From: [Phialemoniopsis] sp. UDSM-2020
Lineage: Eukaryota > Ascomycota > Sordariomycetes > Thyridiales > Thyridiaceae
Reading direction: 5' to 3'
DNA: 64,000 nucleotides
Assembly (NCBI GenBank): GCA_018873225.1
Contig: JAEILZ010000003.1
Coordinates: 1,054,001 to 1,118,000, forward strand
The position numbers were made by a program, and so were the translations under genes. The number at the start of each line of letters is the position of its first letter. The first letter of the stretch is position 1. A model generated the notes under the pieces. It saw nothing but the letters and a program-made list of their open reading frames with translations. It was not told where the DNA came from and did no database searches. Shown here piece by piece: positions 47,589 through 57,319 of the stretch.

Positions 47589-48323
47589 CTAGGGACGAGC
47601 GCAAGCGCATCACGTCCCGGTCCTAGGATGTAGCCAAAAAGAAAAGTGAACAGAATGCTAGCTACTTTACTCAATCAAACGGCTTGGATCTTGATCTTAA
47701 AGTACATAGATATCCCCCCATTCAAATTCGCATGTCGCCCAGGTTGCTCCAGCAAAGATACGTCTGCGAGAAGACAAATGTCTATAAGGTGGTTAACCCG
47801 GGATGTAAAGCCTGTCCCAACTTGCAGTTGAGAAAAAACAATCCAATGCATTACGGTTGATTTCTTGAATACTTGTTGATCCCCAATATACTAAATATCC
47901 TTATCGGATCTTTAGTTGCATGCAGAGAAGGCCACTGTCAACCAATCTTTCCGGTGAGAGTCATCGGTGGCTTGCAGAGCAGGTTTGCTCGCAGCTAGTG
48001 GTCCTGCTCGTACAAGTACGGGAGCTGTGTCCCATGATTCGCAAACCCATCTCGAAGACAGACGTCAGGACCAGCAGCGCATCGCCGAAACTACGGGTCC
48101 GCACCCGTAGTCGAATTCGAAGTTCAAATTCCGGATTCGAGTCCGGCCCTCCGTACGCGGAGAGAGGTCTGTCTAGCCTTCGGGCCGGGTCACTGAAACG
48201 GGCGACTTTGGTGGGGAACCGTTGAAAGCCCTAGCCTTTTTGACATCTTATTAGCGCGGTTTTGGGGAGGCGGCTGTCTGTCACTCTATCTTGATCCTCT
48301 GATCCCGAAGTCAAGGCAACACC
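47589..48323. other. Intergenic region with a hairpin cluster
   Basis: The 3' flank of the hydrolase gene is followed by the hairpin cluster listed separately and by the upstream region of the zinc-finger gene. No other feature could be supported. Confidence 0.5.
48090..48162. repeat. Cluster of three short hairpins and a palindrome
   Basis: Within 73 bases there is a 9-bp stem with a 4-base loop (ACTACGGGT / ACCCGTAGT, 48090-48111), the palindrome TCGAATTCGA (48111-48120), a 5-bp stem with a 6-base loop (CCGGA..TCCGG, 48131-48146) and a 5-bp stem with a TACG loop (CTCCG..CGGAG, 48149-48162). The middle stem looks like a tRNA T arm at first sight, but no acceptor or anticodon arm can be built around it. 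Confidence 0.6.
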
Positions 48324-48962
48324 ATGTCTTCCAACAATAAAAGAAGCAGTATAGCCCAATGTGCACAATGCAAATTCTGGGTCAAGAACGACAAGGGCAC
48401 AAGGAATAAGCATATCAACAGATGCGTGGGATCAGACACGGATTACAGGTTCAAGTGTCCCGATTGCGAAGGAGTGTTTCCCAAGCGCACCAAGAGAGAT
48501 GCACACGTTGCCAACGGCTGTCCTAGCCTAGAGGCAGCGGTAACCACGTTCTCTGACATCATCAGGTGTGATCTTTGCTGGGAGGTTTTCGACACTTTGG
48601 TAGCATACCGACAGCACGAGAAGCAACGACACCCAGCAGAGGAACGCAATGGCTTCAAATGTATGAAGTGCGGCCGAGGCTTCCCTACCAAACATTCTCG
48701 AGACAACATCCACATGCCTGTTTGCCAAGTTCCATGGCAGGAGAGGTACCAGCACGAGTGCCCGAAGTGTGGCCAAGCGTTCATTAACCCCTACAAGCGG
48801 AACGAGCATCAGAAAATCTGCACAGATATTCGATGCAGGAAGTGCAGCGCTGCTTTCGGGTCATCTGAATCGCGAGACCAGCATCAGACAATGTGCAAAG
48901 CCACCGATCCGTTTGACTTTGGGAAGCCTCTGGCCATCGAGCAAGACCATAGCCGGGACTGA
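48324..48962 (+). CDS. Intronless six-zinc-finger protein, mostly Cys2HisCys fingers
   Basis: A single exon encodes 212 aa. Six finger units follow one another: CAQC..HINRC, CPDC..HVANGC, CDLC..HEKQRH, CMKC..HMPVC, CPKC..HQKIC and CRKC..HQTMC. The spacing is C-x2-C-x12/13-H-x3/4-C/H. Only the third is a classical C2H2 finger; the other five end in cysteine. Aromatic and hydrophobic positions inside the units (KFWV, GVF, EVF, GF, AF) are kept, so the fold is probably intact. Fingers of this kind bind nucleic acid or protein. There is no other domain. The start ATG follows ACACC, a good context. The gene stands in an accessory-looking patch, 180 bases before an inverted-repeat element. I know no named orthologue. 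Confidence 0.75.
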   Translation: MSSNNKRSSIAQCAQCKFWVKNDKGTRNKHINRCVGSDTDYRFKCPDCEGVFPKRTKRDAHVANGCPSLEAAVTTFSDIIRCDLCWEVFDTLVAYRQHEKQRHPAEERNGFKCMKCGRGFPTKHSRDNIHMPVCQVPWQERYQHECPKCGQAFINPYKRNEHQKICTDIRCRKCSAAFGSSESRDQHQTMCKATDPFDFGKPLAIEQDHSRD

Positions 48963-49142
48963 ATTGTTGATCCTGCTGATGCGCCGCCATCTTTCGACCT
49001 CAAGCGACACGGTACTCTTCAGGGCACCGCCTTGGACTCGAATGAACTCGATACAGGCTCTGAACCACACAAGATCTGTCCGTGAGAGCCTCGACTACCC
49101 CCCTCTAGCCGACCACAGGCATGTTCTCAGCTGTGAATTTAT
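48963..49142. other. Short flank between zinc-finger gene and inverted-repeat element
   Basis: This 180-base stretch holds the 3' end of the zinc-finger transcript and ends at the left inverted repeat. No other feature is visible. Confidence 0.4.
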
Positions 49143-49292
49143 AGCCCGTATCCCCTAGATGGCCGGAACTAATTCTCGTTTTTACAGCTGCCTTCTACAG
49201 TAGGTGAACCTTTGTATTAATCCCTGTGCTGGGCATATCATTGGTGATCAAAAACTGGAGATTAGTTCCGGCCACCTAGGGGATAGGGGGCT
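49143..49292. mobile_element. Short MITE-like element with 35-bp terminal inverted repeats
   Basis: The left end 49143-49177 and the right end 49258-49292 are inverted copies sharing the core TATCCCCTAG, then GGCCGGAACTAAT, differing by about one substitution and two small indels. The 80-base centre has no coding capacity. Size (150 bp) and structure fit a miniature inverted-repeat transposable element or the footprint of a foldback. No target-site duplication is evident at either border, so the exact ends are uncertain and mobility is inferred. Confidence 0.6.
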
Positions 49293-49470
49293 CCTTCACT
49301 TTCAATCTTTGAGGCCTAGAAACGAACGAACTTGTGCTTTCGGACTGGCAGTCCAAGAAATGACGATTCCGAGAGACTTGCGGGATCTTTCTTGCGGCAT
49401 CGCTCAATGAGAGGTGGTCGTGTTGACTGGGCTATCCAAACCCCGTACGCATGATCACACAAAAGATGCG

Positions 49471-50020
49471 ATGCCAGGGATTATCGTCCTTCCCCTCGCC
49501 GGTGCCGCTGCGGACACTCTTGGTCGTTTGGAAATTGTTCAGTTCATTCAGGCCTTGGTGCCTCCACCTAGCACTTCCCAGGATGCAGCAACAAAACTAC
49601 AAAACCTTGTCGATGGAAGACTTAGCCATTTCTACGAAGCAGAGAGTGCATCGACCGGAGCCGTAGAAGGAGGACGCGTTTTCGATACTAGCAGCAGACC
49701 GGCCCGCTGGGGTTCCAAATGGTGCGCCTCTTAATAGGCTTGCTGAGTTTCGCGAGGATGATTCTGACCGTTCTTTTTGGCTTTGGGCCCGGAACTTGCT
49801 CCAAAAGAAAACAGCTGGTGATCCCTGCTATGTAATGTCTCCTGTCCAGAACATTGATGACAAACTCCCCCGCCTTAGACGTGTAGGGTAAGTGGCCATG
49901 CACTCTCACACTTTGCCAAAACAAGGAGCTGATCAATCTAGCTACGTCAAAGGTGTCAAAGGTATCAAAGCCCAGCTTGATATTCCACGGCCAACTCTCA
50001 AGGAAAATGAGCAGCTGTAG
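49471..50020 (+). CDS. Orphan small gene or gene remnant, spliced
   Basis: I do not recognise this product. Three exons can be joined in frame: 49471-49662, 49748-49887 and 49942-50020, giving 136 aa. The second intron (49888-49941, GTAAGT..TAG, 54 nt) is convincing. It links RRVG to YVKGVKGIKAQLDIP in exact phase. The first intron has a weak donor (GTAGAA) and no good branch point. The alternative is one open frame to about 49696 with a single-base frameshift, which would make it a pseudogene. The start MPGIIVLPLAGAAADTLGRL is hydrophobic but too polar for a clear signal peptide. The middle (FREDDSDRSFWLWARNLLQK) looks like folded protein. It follows the inverted-repeat element by 180 bases and could be a remnant of a larger gene. 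Confidence 0.35.
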
Positions 50021-50838
50021 AAGGGCTTCGAGGGCATCGTAGGGGAGGAGCATCTAATCTTGCGAGCGAGTAGCTGCTTGAGCCTAGAAATTTCACCTTT
50101 TATAGGTGCCCCTTACTATTGTGTTCCCCTTTCTTCAAGTTGTCTGCATGGCAAGATGTGTTGTGCGTAGATCTCCCTAGCTATATTCCCTACTTGGCGG
50201 CCGGGAGTAAGGCTTTTCTTGGGCACAGTCTCGCTCAAAACACCCGCTTCTCCATCTCTGCATGCTGCTCACCAGGGTCAACTTTTCGTCTGCGTGACCG
50301 AGACCACACCATCTTGAGCCGGCAATTAAATTCTCATGGACGGATTCCATGCCCCTGTATAAGTAGAACAAGGCCTTTTAGTGGTATGAGAAGCGGGCCT
50401 GGTTCGCGGTGTTGTAGGTAGAGCCCCGGAGGGGGAGACGGAGCCGGACTTGCGGCCGATAATATGAAAGGAGGCATCCGGCTGAGGAGGTGTGTGCTAT
50501 CGTTATATAGCACGCCTGTTGTAAGTCTTGGACATAACTGATCTGGCTGGGGGGATCCTCGAGCCTGGTGAGCACCACCTGTCTAGGCCACTTCAACGTC
50601 CAGCAATGAGACACAGGTCACTACGGCCTAGGTTCATCCCTGACCTTGCACATGGCTCCTAGAGCACACAAGCTCACAGCCAACAAGAAACCAGATGTAC
50701 CATCAGATGCAGCTGCTCACTATGTCAACACACTCTAGTCGACCAAGTCCTTTGCTGAGGGGTCGTTTTGTTACAGTCTATTGTCTTTATCTTCATACAC
50801 AATCACACCTCCCGGCTTTTCCCCTTGCCCACCACATC
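50021..50838. other. Flank between orphan gene and ETR1 3' end
   Basis: About 800 bases without a supported gene. Short frames only. The part next to 50838 should hold the ETR1 3' UTR. Confidence 0.45.
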
Positions 50839-52215
50839 TCAGGTATCCTTGAACACAAACACCCCTTTGCCTTTCCTGAACCCCTGCAGCGTGCCCTGCA
50901 CCGCATCCCGCAGCTCCTGCTCCGGCGTGTCCCACGTCCACGGCACCTCGTCGACGGGCGTGTCGGCGAACTTGCCGTCGCGGATCAGGCCCAGTATCTC
51001 CTCGACCGTCCGCCTCTTGCCCTCGCGGTCGCGGTTCGTCCACCGGCTCAGCCAGAACCCGCGGAACGAGATGTCCTGGAAGATGAGCAGGCCCGTCGGC
51101 AGGGCCACGGGCTGCCGCGACATGGCGCCGTACGTCACGAGCGTGCCCCCTTCGCTGAGGCTCTTGGCCATGGCCGCCGCCGACTTGCCCCCGACGCAGT
51201 TGAGCCCGAGCAGCAGCTCCTCGCGCCCGCCGCGCAGGATCTCGCCCTTGAGGCGCGCCCGGAACTCGCGGTCGAGGAACTCCTTCTCCGTCACGACGAC
51301 CGTGGCGCCGAGGGCCCTGAGCTCCTCGCGCAGGGCCTCCGTCTGCTCGGGCGTCTCGCGCTCGCGCACCACGTTGATGCTGCGCAGGCCCCACAGGCGG
51401 CCGAGCTGGATTGCCGCGCGCCCGACGCCCGAGTTGGCCCCGTTCTGCAGGAACCAGGCGCCGCCCGACGCGCCGCCGCCGCCGTCCCTCGCGAAGCTGC
51501 GCACGCTGAGGTCGACGAGGTCGACAAAGTCGCGCAGCATGCGGTACGCGCTGCACGGGTTGACGCTGACGGTCGCGGCCTGCAGCGGCGTGAGCCCCTG
51601 CGGGTCGACGCGGAGGAGGTTGGCGTCTGCGCCCTCGACGAGCGCCTGGGTGCGCCACGTGCCCAGCCCCGTGCCGGCGGGGATGGCCCAGTCGCCCTTC
51701 TTGAGGGAGGACACCCCGGAGCCGACGGCCATGACCTCGAAGCAGGCCTCGTTGCCCGGCAAGGCGGACGGCTCGGCCGTGCCTAGGAGCGTGGAGAATG
51801 CGGGCTTGGCGCCGTAGGTGCCCTGGATGGTGTTGACGTCGGCCGGGTTGATCGGGGCGGCGAGGGTGCGCAGGAGGACGGAGCCCGAGGGCAGGGAGGG
51901 CGAGATGGAGTGCTTGTGGATGCTGTGTTTCGTGGGTTGGGCGCGTTAGCTGACACGAGCTTCAGTCAGGAAAGGCCAATTGGGGAAGCCGTGATCAAGG
52001 AAGGGAGGAGTAGTCGTTTCATACCTGAGGACCTCCGATGGTTCTCCGTACTTGGAGAACACGAGCGCCTTTGATTGCTCGTATCCGTAGGGACCGCTCT
52101 TGTGCCGAACGGGCGTCAGAGGCAGTAAGCACCGGCGGCACGCCCGCGAGCTCCGGACACCCGGCCTGAGGAGGCCGTTGGTGATATTTCGCATAGATGG
52201 AAGGGTCGTCGCCAT
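50839..52215 (-). CDS. ETR1: Mitochondrial 2-enoyl thioester reductase (fatty acid synthesis type II)
   Basis: The product catalyses the last NADPH-dependent step of each cycle of mitochondrial fatty acid synthesis, which feeds lipoic acid and respiratory-chain assembly. Exons 52215-52025 and 51922-50839 give 424 aa. The N-terminus (MATTLPSMRNITNGLLRPGV, then RSSRACRRCLLPL) is a typical basic mitochondrial leader. The MDR-family features follow: APINPADVNTIQGTYG with the catalytic Tyr near residue 100, GNEACFEVMAVG, SVNPCSAYRML, the cofactor loop QNGANSGVGRAAIQL, CVGGKSAAAMA and SFRGFWLSRW. The 102-nt intron has a CTAAC branch. A 430-codon GC-rich frame on the other strand is a shadow. A large foldback lies 210-310 bases upstream of the start. 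Confidence 0.95.
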
Positions 52216-53579
52216 TCTCGAGATACCTAAGTAGCTTCTGGTGTAGGGTGGGGAGGTAGTTGGTCGCACGATTGTGGCCTGCCTTGAAGAAGCTCTCGGC
52301 CCGGCGCCGGTACAAAATGACGTCGGAGCTACCTACTTACCCACACGGGTTGAAGCAAAAAAAGAAATGGCGCCGGCTGGAGGGATAGTCAGTGCTTGGG
52401 GAAGTCCTAAGAAAAAAACAAAAAAAGAAGGTGCATGTTCTAGAGTAACTCTAGAGCATCGGGAATTGAGCCCGATGCGGGGGTCGAACCCGGGATGCTC
52501 TAGAGCCACTCTAGAACAGCACCTTCTCTTTTTTTTTTTTTTTTTTGGTTTTTTCTTTTCTTTTCTTTTCACCTTTTCAAAAAGGACATCATCAAGAGTT
52601 TTCCAAGGTTCGCAAAAAAGCCATTGTTGCTTGCCCATCTGCACCTGAGTTACGCGCTGTGTACATCTGCTCCCCACCACAGATCATTGGTCGCCTCTGA
52701 CCCTCCTCGCAGCTTGTAAGCAAAGGTCAAGTTTTCAAGGTTCCTCGGAACGGGTTAGTATTCATGTGGGATGTATTGTGTGGAGATTGCTTGTCTCTTT
52801 CTAGAGGCTGAAACTGGTATGACTAATTGGTTAGACTTGAGAGTATGTGAGCAAAGACGTTTTGTGTTTGTCCTCTGGACAATTTTATAGAATGCCAGAT
52901 TCAACTCGTTCATGATTTTTTCTTGACACACAGCTACCGTGTTCGACACAACTGACCTTGTGACAAGCATTAATTATATTAATGAACATGATACCTATCG
53001 CTGCGAGGCTCCGAAGAGGACAACTGATTCTAGCACAGTTATCTAACGACCTTCGATGACATAATCAACAAGAAACTCGTTGCGACTGGTATCCGACCCG
53101 TGACTTGGGGGTAGCAGATGCCCTCCATGAACCCCTTCTGTTGAGTATTGCAACTGCATTACTCATGATCGTACCAAGGGCTGACATCGCGAGTATATTG
53201 GTCAGACTAATGAAAGTCTTAAAAGGATCTCAAAATACACACGGCGAGGCTATCAAGCGTTGTGAGAGTTGTACTATAATCCCCAGATTGGGCAGTGGCA
53301 TTGTATTGGGAAAAGCGTTGTATGATTGAACACTGGAGAAGCAATAATGAGGGCATAGTTGTGGAGCCTGACAAGAGGGGTGTAGAAAGGACGTGGAAAT
53401 ACCCGTGTCAAATGTTGATGCAGGCATTTCGTATCATCTACCCATGATGCACGGAATCTCCTGCTTGTTGTAGGGAAAGAAAAGAGAAAGAGATCGGGAG
53501 CATAAAAAACAAAAACAACCAAGGTACCAAAGGAGAGAAAAGGAAGGTTCAGAAGACATCCAAGCCAGAATGAAACACC
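52216..53579. promoter_or_regulatory. ETR1 upstream region with foldback
   Basis: The ETR1 promoter lies in the first part. The foldback at 52405-52560 is listed separately. From about 52570 to 53579 only short frames are seen, and the DNA is AT-rich compared with the coding parts (for example 52960-53000). Confidence 0.4.
52405..52560. repeat. Long foldback with tRNA-like B box in the loop
   Basis: Arms 52427-52460 and 52494-52526 pair over 33-34 bases with one bulge and two adjacent mismatches. The pairing continues weakly into A-rich DNA on the left and a run of about 21 T on the right. Each arm contains a smaller hairpin made of two TCTAGA sites. On the minus strand the 33-base loop reads CCGGGTTCGACCCCCG then CATCGGGCTC, which resembles the T arm and 3' acceptor end of a tRNA, including a GGTTCGACCCC B box. 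No complete tRNA can be folded. It could be a tRNA-derived retroposon fragment or an inverted duplication of one. Confidence 0.7.
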
Positions 53580-53586
53580 AAAAAAA
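53580..53586 (-). terminator. Pol III terminator of tRNA-Asp
   Basis: Seven A on the plus strand read as seven T on the minus strand, starting three bases after the discriminator base of the tRNA. This is a standard RNA polymerase III stop. Confidence 0.8.
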
Positions 53587-53589
53587 TCT

Positions 53590-53661
53590 CTCCCAATCGG
53601 AGAATCGAACTCCGGTCTCAGCCGTGACAAGGCTGCATACTAGCCACTATACTAATTGGGA
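53590..53661 (-). tRNA. tRNA-Asp (anticodon GTC)
   Basis: The minus strand folds as a tRNA of 72 bases including discriminator G. The acceptor stem pairs TCCCAAT with ATTGGGA. The anticodon arm is CAGCC-TTGTCAC-GGCTG with a perfect 5-bp stem, so the anticodon is GTC, reading aspartate GAC/GAU codons. The T arm is CGGAG-TTCGATT-CTCCG with a good B box. The D arm (TATAGTGGCTAGTA) has the Pol III A-box pattern. There is no intron, and CCA is not encoded, as expected for a eukaryotic gene. Confidence 0.96.
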
Positions 53662-54520
53662 CTCTGAGATGTTTCGGCAAGCCCTTATCGTGGTATAGGC
53701 AGCCTACAGCTACGACCGTAGGTCGCCAACTCGTGTTTTTGTTTAAACTCTTGGAAGCTGTAGACGTAACATGTAGTATCACTTGGGAATTCCGCAGACT
53801 CGTTCACAGGCAACAATGAAATTTATTGACTCAATTGCAAATCCTGAACGGCACATGCCTCGCGGGTTTGTGCAAGCTATGGGAGATAGGCTCAGGATGA
53901 CACTGCCTTCCAACAATCTAGATATCTTCTCTCGAGACACAAGTCCCAACGTCTCGCTGCCATGCACTGTCGTAGAATGGTTGAAAAGTCTGCCTCAAAC
54001 GTCCAGGTCATTATGTAAATGAAGCTCGACAGAGTCGAGAAAGCTCAAAGCGGCTGAAAACTCTCGGAAATAGACATGTACAAGGGGGTAGGGGAGACCG
54101 AGAACAGTGGTGGTAGGTGCAGATGCTGATGGGGCCGAGCTACAAATAAATTGACAGGAGAACTGAAGGGGAATACAAGACGTAAACAAGGTGAAATTGG
54201 TGTCGAGAAGAATTGGCATCTTTTTGGTTTGAATAACAGCTCTCATGGTGAGAATGAATGAGCCCGTTAGCCGAGCTGGGTATCATGATACACATCTCGC
54301 AGCATGTGTCTTCTGCAGCTCAAGAGAGCCGGATAGCGATAAGAAATAGGAAAGATAAGAAAGAGAAAAAGTCGTTTCCGTGCAAAATTTTGACTTTTGC
54401 TGCCTCGCAAGATCTTCAAAGATGCAAAAATGTGGTCTGCCACTTCTGGCGGCCCCAGAGGTCGTCCACTCCTCTTATGTATGTAGAAACGAAGAGATGG
54501 GTAAGCGTCATGCGCCGTGT
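53662..54520. other. Intergenic region between tRNA-Asp and next gene
   Basis: About 860 bases with only short frames (the longest under 85 codons). The 3' UTR of the disordered-protein gene should lie near 54520. Nothing else could be supported. Confidence 0.45.
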
Positions 54521-55213
54521 TTATTTGATGTTTTTGAAAAGGTCGTTGCCGAGGCTTCCTCCGTCGTCGAGGTCGAGCTTCGCCTCCAGAGCGGACAACT
54601 CTGGTATCATTGGGGGTGGTGGGCCAGTCGGTTTCTTCACTTCTGGGAGTATCGTGCTCGCCCTCTTGTTGGAGCCGCTGCTGCTGGGTGGCGGCGAGGT
54701 CTCGCCGCCGCGGAGACGCCTGAACCAGCCGCTACTCCTCTTTGACTTCCTGTCATCCATGAAGCTCCCGTTGCTTCGGCTAGCTGGCCTGACGGTGCTG
54801 ACATCGACACTAGGCGCTGTTTGGGACTCGGTGTCTCCGCTGGCATACGCCGAGTTGAGCATATTCCTGCTGAACAGCCGGCGGATGCTGCCTTGCCTGT
54901 GAGAGTGCGTCGGAGAGGCGGGGATGTCATCAGCTGAGCGCTTCACGCCACTCTTGGTGGCGGTTGAGTCGGGAGATGTGGTGTCGGCATGTTCTCCGTT
55001 TGATGTAGTCGGCTTAGTGACTCCAGGTTCCTTCTGAGCCGTCTCATTAGGCGTCTTTGGCAAGGCGGGCTCCTCTTGGATCGGAGAGGGCAGAGGAGGT
55101 GGGATGTTGGTGCCCTCAGTGAGCGATGAGAAGTTGAAGTCGAGAGCCGGAAGCTCGAAGGACTTGACCGGCGCAGGCGCGGTGGCCACGCTGCCGTTTG
55201 TTCGGGAAGGCAT
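54521..55213 (-). CDS. Disordered Ser/Pro-rich protein, function unknown
   Basis: One exon encodes 230 aa. I do not know a function. The protein opens MPSRTNGSVATAPAPVKSFE and is mostly low-complexity (Ser, Pro, Thr, acidic). Three blocks look ordered or conserved: LPALDFNFSSLTEGTNIPPP near the start, the basic RQGSIRRLFSRNMLNSAY in the middle, then RSSGWFRRLRGGETSP and the end PELSALEAKLDLDDGGSLGN. The paired basic-aromatic motifs (IRRLFSRNML and WFRRLRGG) could be docking or membrane-binding helices. It has no signal peptide or TM segment. The start was chosen at the first ATG of the long frame; an upstream extension in the same frame is possible. Confidence 0.7.
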   Translation of the reverse strand: MPSRTNGSVATAPAPVKSFELPALDFNFSSLTEGTNIPPPLPSPIQEEPALPKTPNETAQKEPGVTKPTTSNGEHADTTSPDSTATKSGVKRSADDIPASPTHSHRQGSIRRLFSRNMLNSAYASGDTESQTAPSVDVSTVRPASRSNGSFMDDRKSKRSSGWFRRLRGGETSPPPSSSGSNKRASTILPEVKKPTGPPPPMIPELSALEAKLDLDDGGSLGNDLFKNIK

Positions 55214-57319
55214 GTTTCTTAGTTGAAAAGGGAGACTTTTGTAGCCAGTAAGATATCGCAGCACTTGATCGCGATGGAGAGCTGCTTCTCAAGGCGCAAT
55301 GATCAGACTGTGGGCGACAAGGAGGCAGACGGAATGCGGGATGAGGAATGTCAAAGCGTTGGCACGTCGCTAAGTCGGTCCGAACCGTTGGCGCTTTTCT
55401 TTCCACAAAACGGATGACGGGACCTCTATGGGGAGCTTCGGATGCCTGTTGGAGAGAGGCGACGAGATCTGTGATCCTAAGGGCTAGTCGTTGAAGTAAA
55501 TTGGAGCTCTCGGATTTGATCTGGAAGCTTGGTCTTGCGATTCTTCCTGCGGGATCGGGGGGTGGCTGTACTCCTGAGATCCAACAAGCCTGCGGATGTG
55601 GTTCGTGGTTCAGTGTTTGCACCGTGATGCGGGGATGTTAGCCGGGTCCGCAGCTGGAAATGCGAATGCAAGGAAGGAAATGCGATTGGAAACCGTCTCA
55701 GGCTTGCCCATGAATAATATGATCGGTCCAATGTTTCAAATTGCTGCCGCAATGGCGAAGAAACAGAAAGTCTGAAGGGGGGCTGGGGAGAGCACACTTG
55801 GGTCCCCAGGGGATGTGGAGGTGGTGGAGCAGGGGTCCTTTTTCTGGCTTTCTCTTTGTGGTTTAGGGGAGGAGTGGTGACATCCACACTTGACCTCTTC
55901 AGTGGGCAGTAAAACGTGCTGTATCGGAGACGGCCCGGGGGTCTGTCTGGATCAACACTCCCTACTAGACAGCGAACCCGGGTAGGGTTACGGGCGACAG
56001 CATAAGTGAGTACACAAGTAGGTAGCGTGTCTTTTGCATCCACGAGCCCCGATCGTGTCACCACCTACTTGCTCACCCGAGCTAGACTAAGGCAAGGTAC
56101 CACGGATATTAACCTTAGTATCCGTCTGCTAATGTTGTCTGCTCTTGTCAGCAACTCCATGTTGCAGCTTGGAAAATTTGGCTTGTCACCACGTCACGGA
56201 GTTATGTCCATCTTCATGTGGCGTCACATCATGATAGAAAGACTCTAATGCTCAACCAAATTCCTGGGATGTATACGCCGCTTCCGGATCACGTCTAAAC
56301 CTGCCATCCGCTCCGGTCGAACTTAATCAAACCAGCTGTGAACGCTCCTTTTGGAGGCGCAAACTCTACCTATTCACTGGCCACGAGCGACCAAGACCAG
56401 ACCCCTGTCAACCTAACGCGTATGCATCGGTGACAGGGATCTAGTCCGTGTTCTAGCCACGCTGCCACGCTCCTCTAAGTATTTGTACATGCTAACGGCT
56501 TGGTCAGCGTGGCCATCAAGCAAGAAATTACGCCGTTGGTCGGCTGGTCGGAAAGCGCAACCCATTTTCTTTCCAACACCTCGGATCATGGACAGACAAC
56601 GCTGGCGAAAGTCTACCAGTATCCTGGGCTAGATGATATTTGCAGTACATAGAACATTCTTCCAAGATGCATCACAGTCTCGGCGGCTCATGCATGAGCA
56701 GGGATCCTCCCATCACTAGATAGGCATGAGATTGATACATCGGCCAGAGTGCCGGAATCCCTACCACAGACCCGATCAAGCGGACAGTCGAACGAAAGCC
56801 TATCCAGGTGGGTGACTGGCCTGCCGTTATGCCCATATGCCTGACATGCATGTCTCTCAACCTCGGATACGCAGTCTACGTATAGCTTGGTGTGTACACG
56901 TCGTGGTTGCTGTGATTCATATCGAGACTTCGTGCCAATAATCTAGTGCAAGAGCGTCACAGAATGAATCAAGCCTTCCTCATATATATGTCATAAAAGG
57001 GCCAACAGAACTCCATTCATCCCTATCTTTCAATGACAACCATGTCGTAGACGCATTCGTTCTATGGCAAACAGCAATTCCGCTCAAAAACCGACTAGTC
57101 TCTGTCATTTCGCTTCCTCAGCATATCCTATGCCGGCAGTCGCACTGTCGCACCACCCGTCGGCTTCAGTGCAACCGAGTGTCACCGCCAAGTACGCCGT
57201 TCATCAATGCAAATATTGCGCGCAACTCGTTCCCAGCGAAGTGAGCCAGACGTGGACCCCTCAATGGCAAAAAGCAGTCTTGCCGGACGAAACCGCCCCA
57301 AAGCACGTCAGGGAGTTGC
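55214..57319. other. 2.1-kb intergenic region, no supported gene
   Basis: The promoter of the disordered-protein gene lies above 55213, and the UBC13 3' end adjoins 57319. A 195-codon minus frame at 55477-56064 is proline-, serine- and arginine-rich with no motif. An 8-bp hairpin (CCCTGTCA..TGACAGGG, loop 20) lies at 56403-56438; the sequence around it is not a foldable tRNA. Confidence 0.45.

Noticed and set aside
48121..48160. Possible tRNA T arm (GGATTCGAGTCC)
   Set aside because: The stem register does not match a T arm, and no acceptor, D or anticodon arm can be formed around it.
49688..50053. 121-codon minus-strand frame opposite the orphan gene
   Set aside because: The plus strand has a phase-exact intron in the same place, which the minus frame reads straight through; the minus translation shows no domain.
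50695..51817. Plus-strand open frames of 349 and 363 codons opposite ETR1
   Set aside because: They are shadows of a GC-rich coding region. The translations are Arg/Ala/Pro-rich without any domain, while the minus strand encodes a complete enoyl reductase with all motifs.
56380..56500. tRNA-like stretch around the 8-bp hairpin at 56403-56438
   Set aside because: The loop is 20 bases, no anticodon arm forms, and acceptor ends do not pair.
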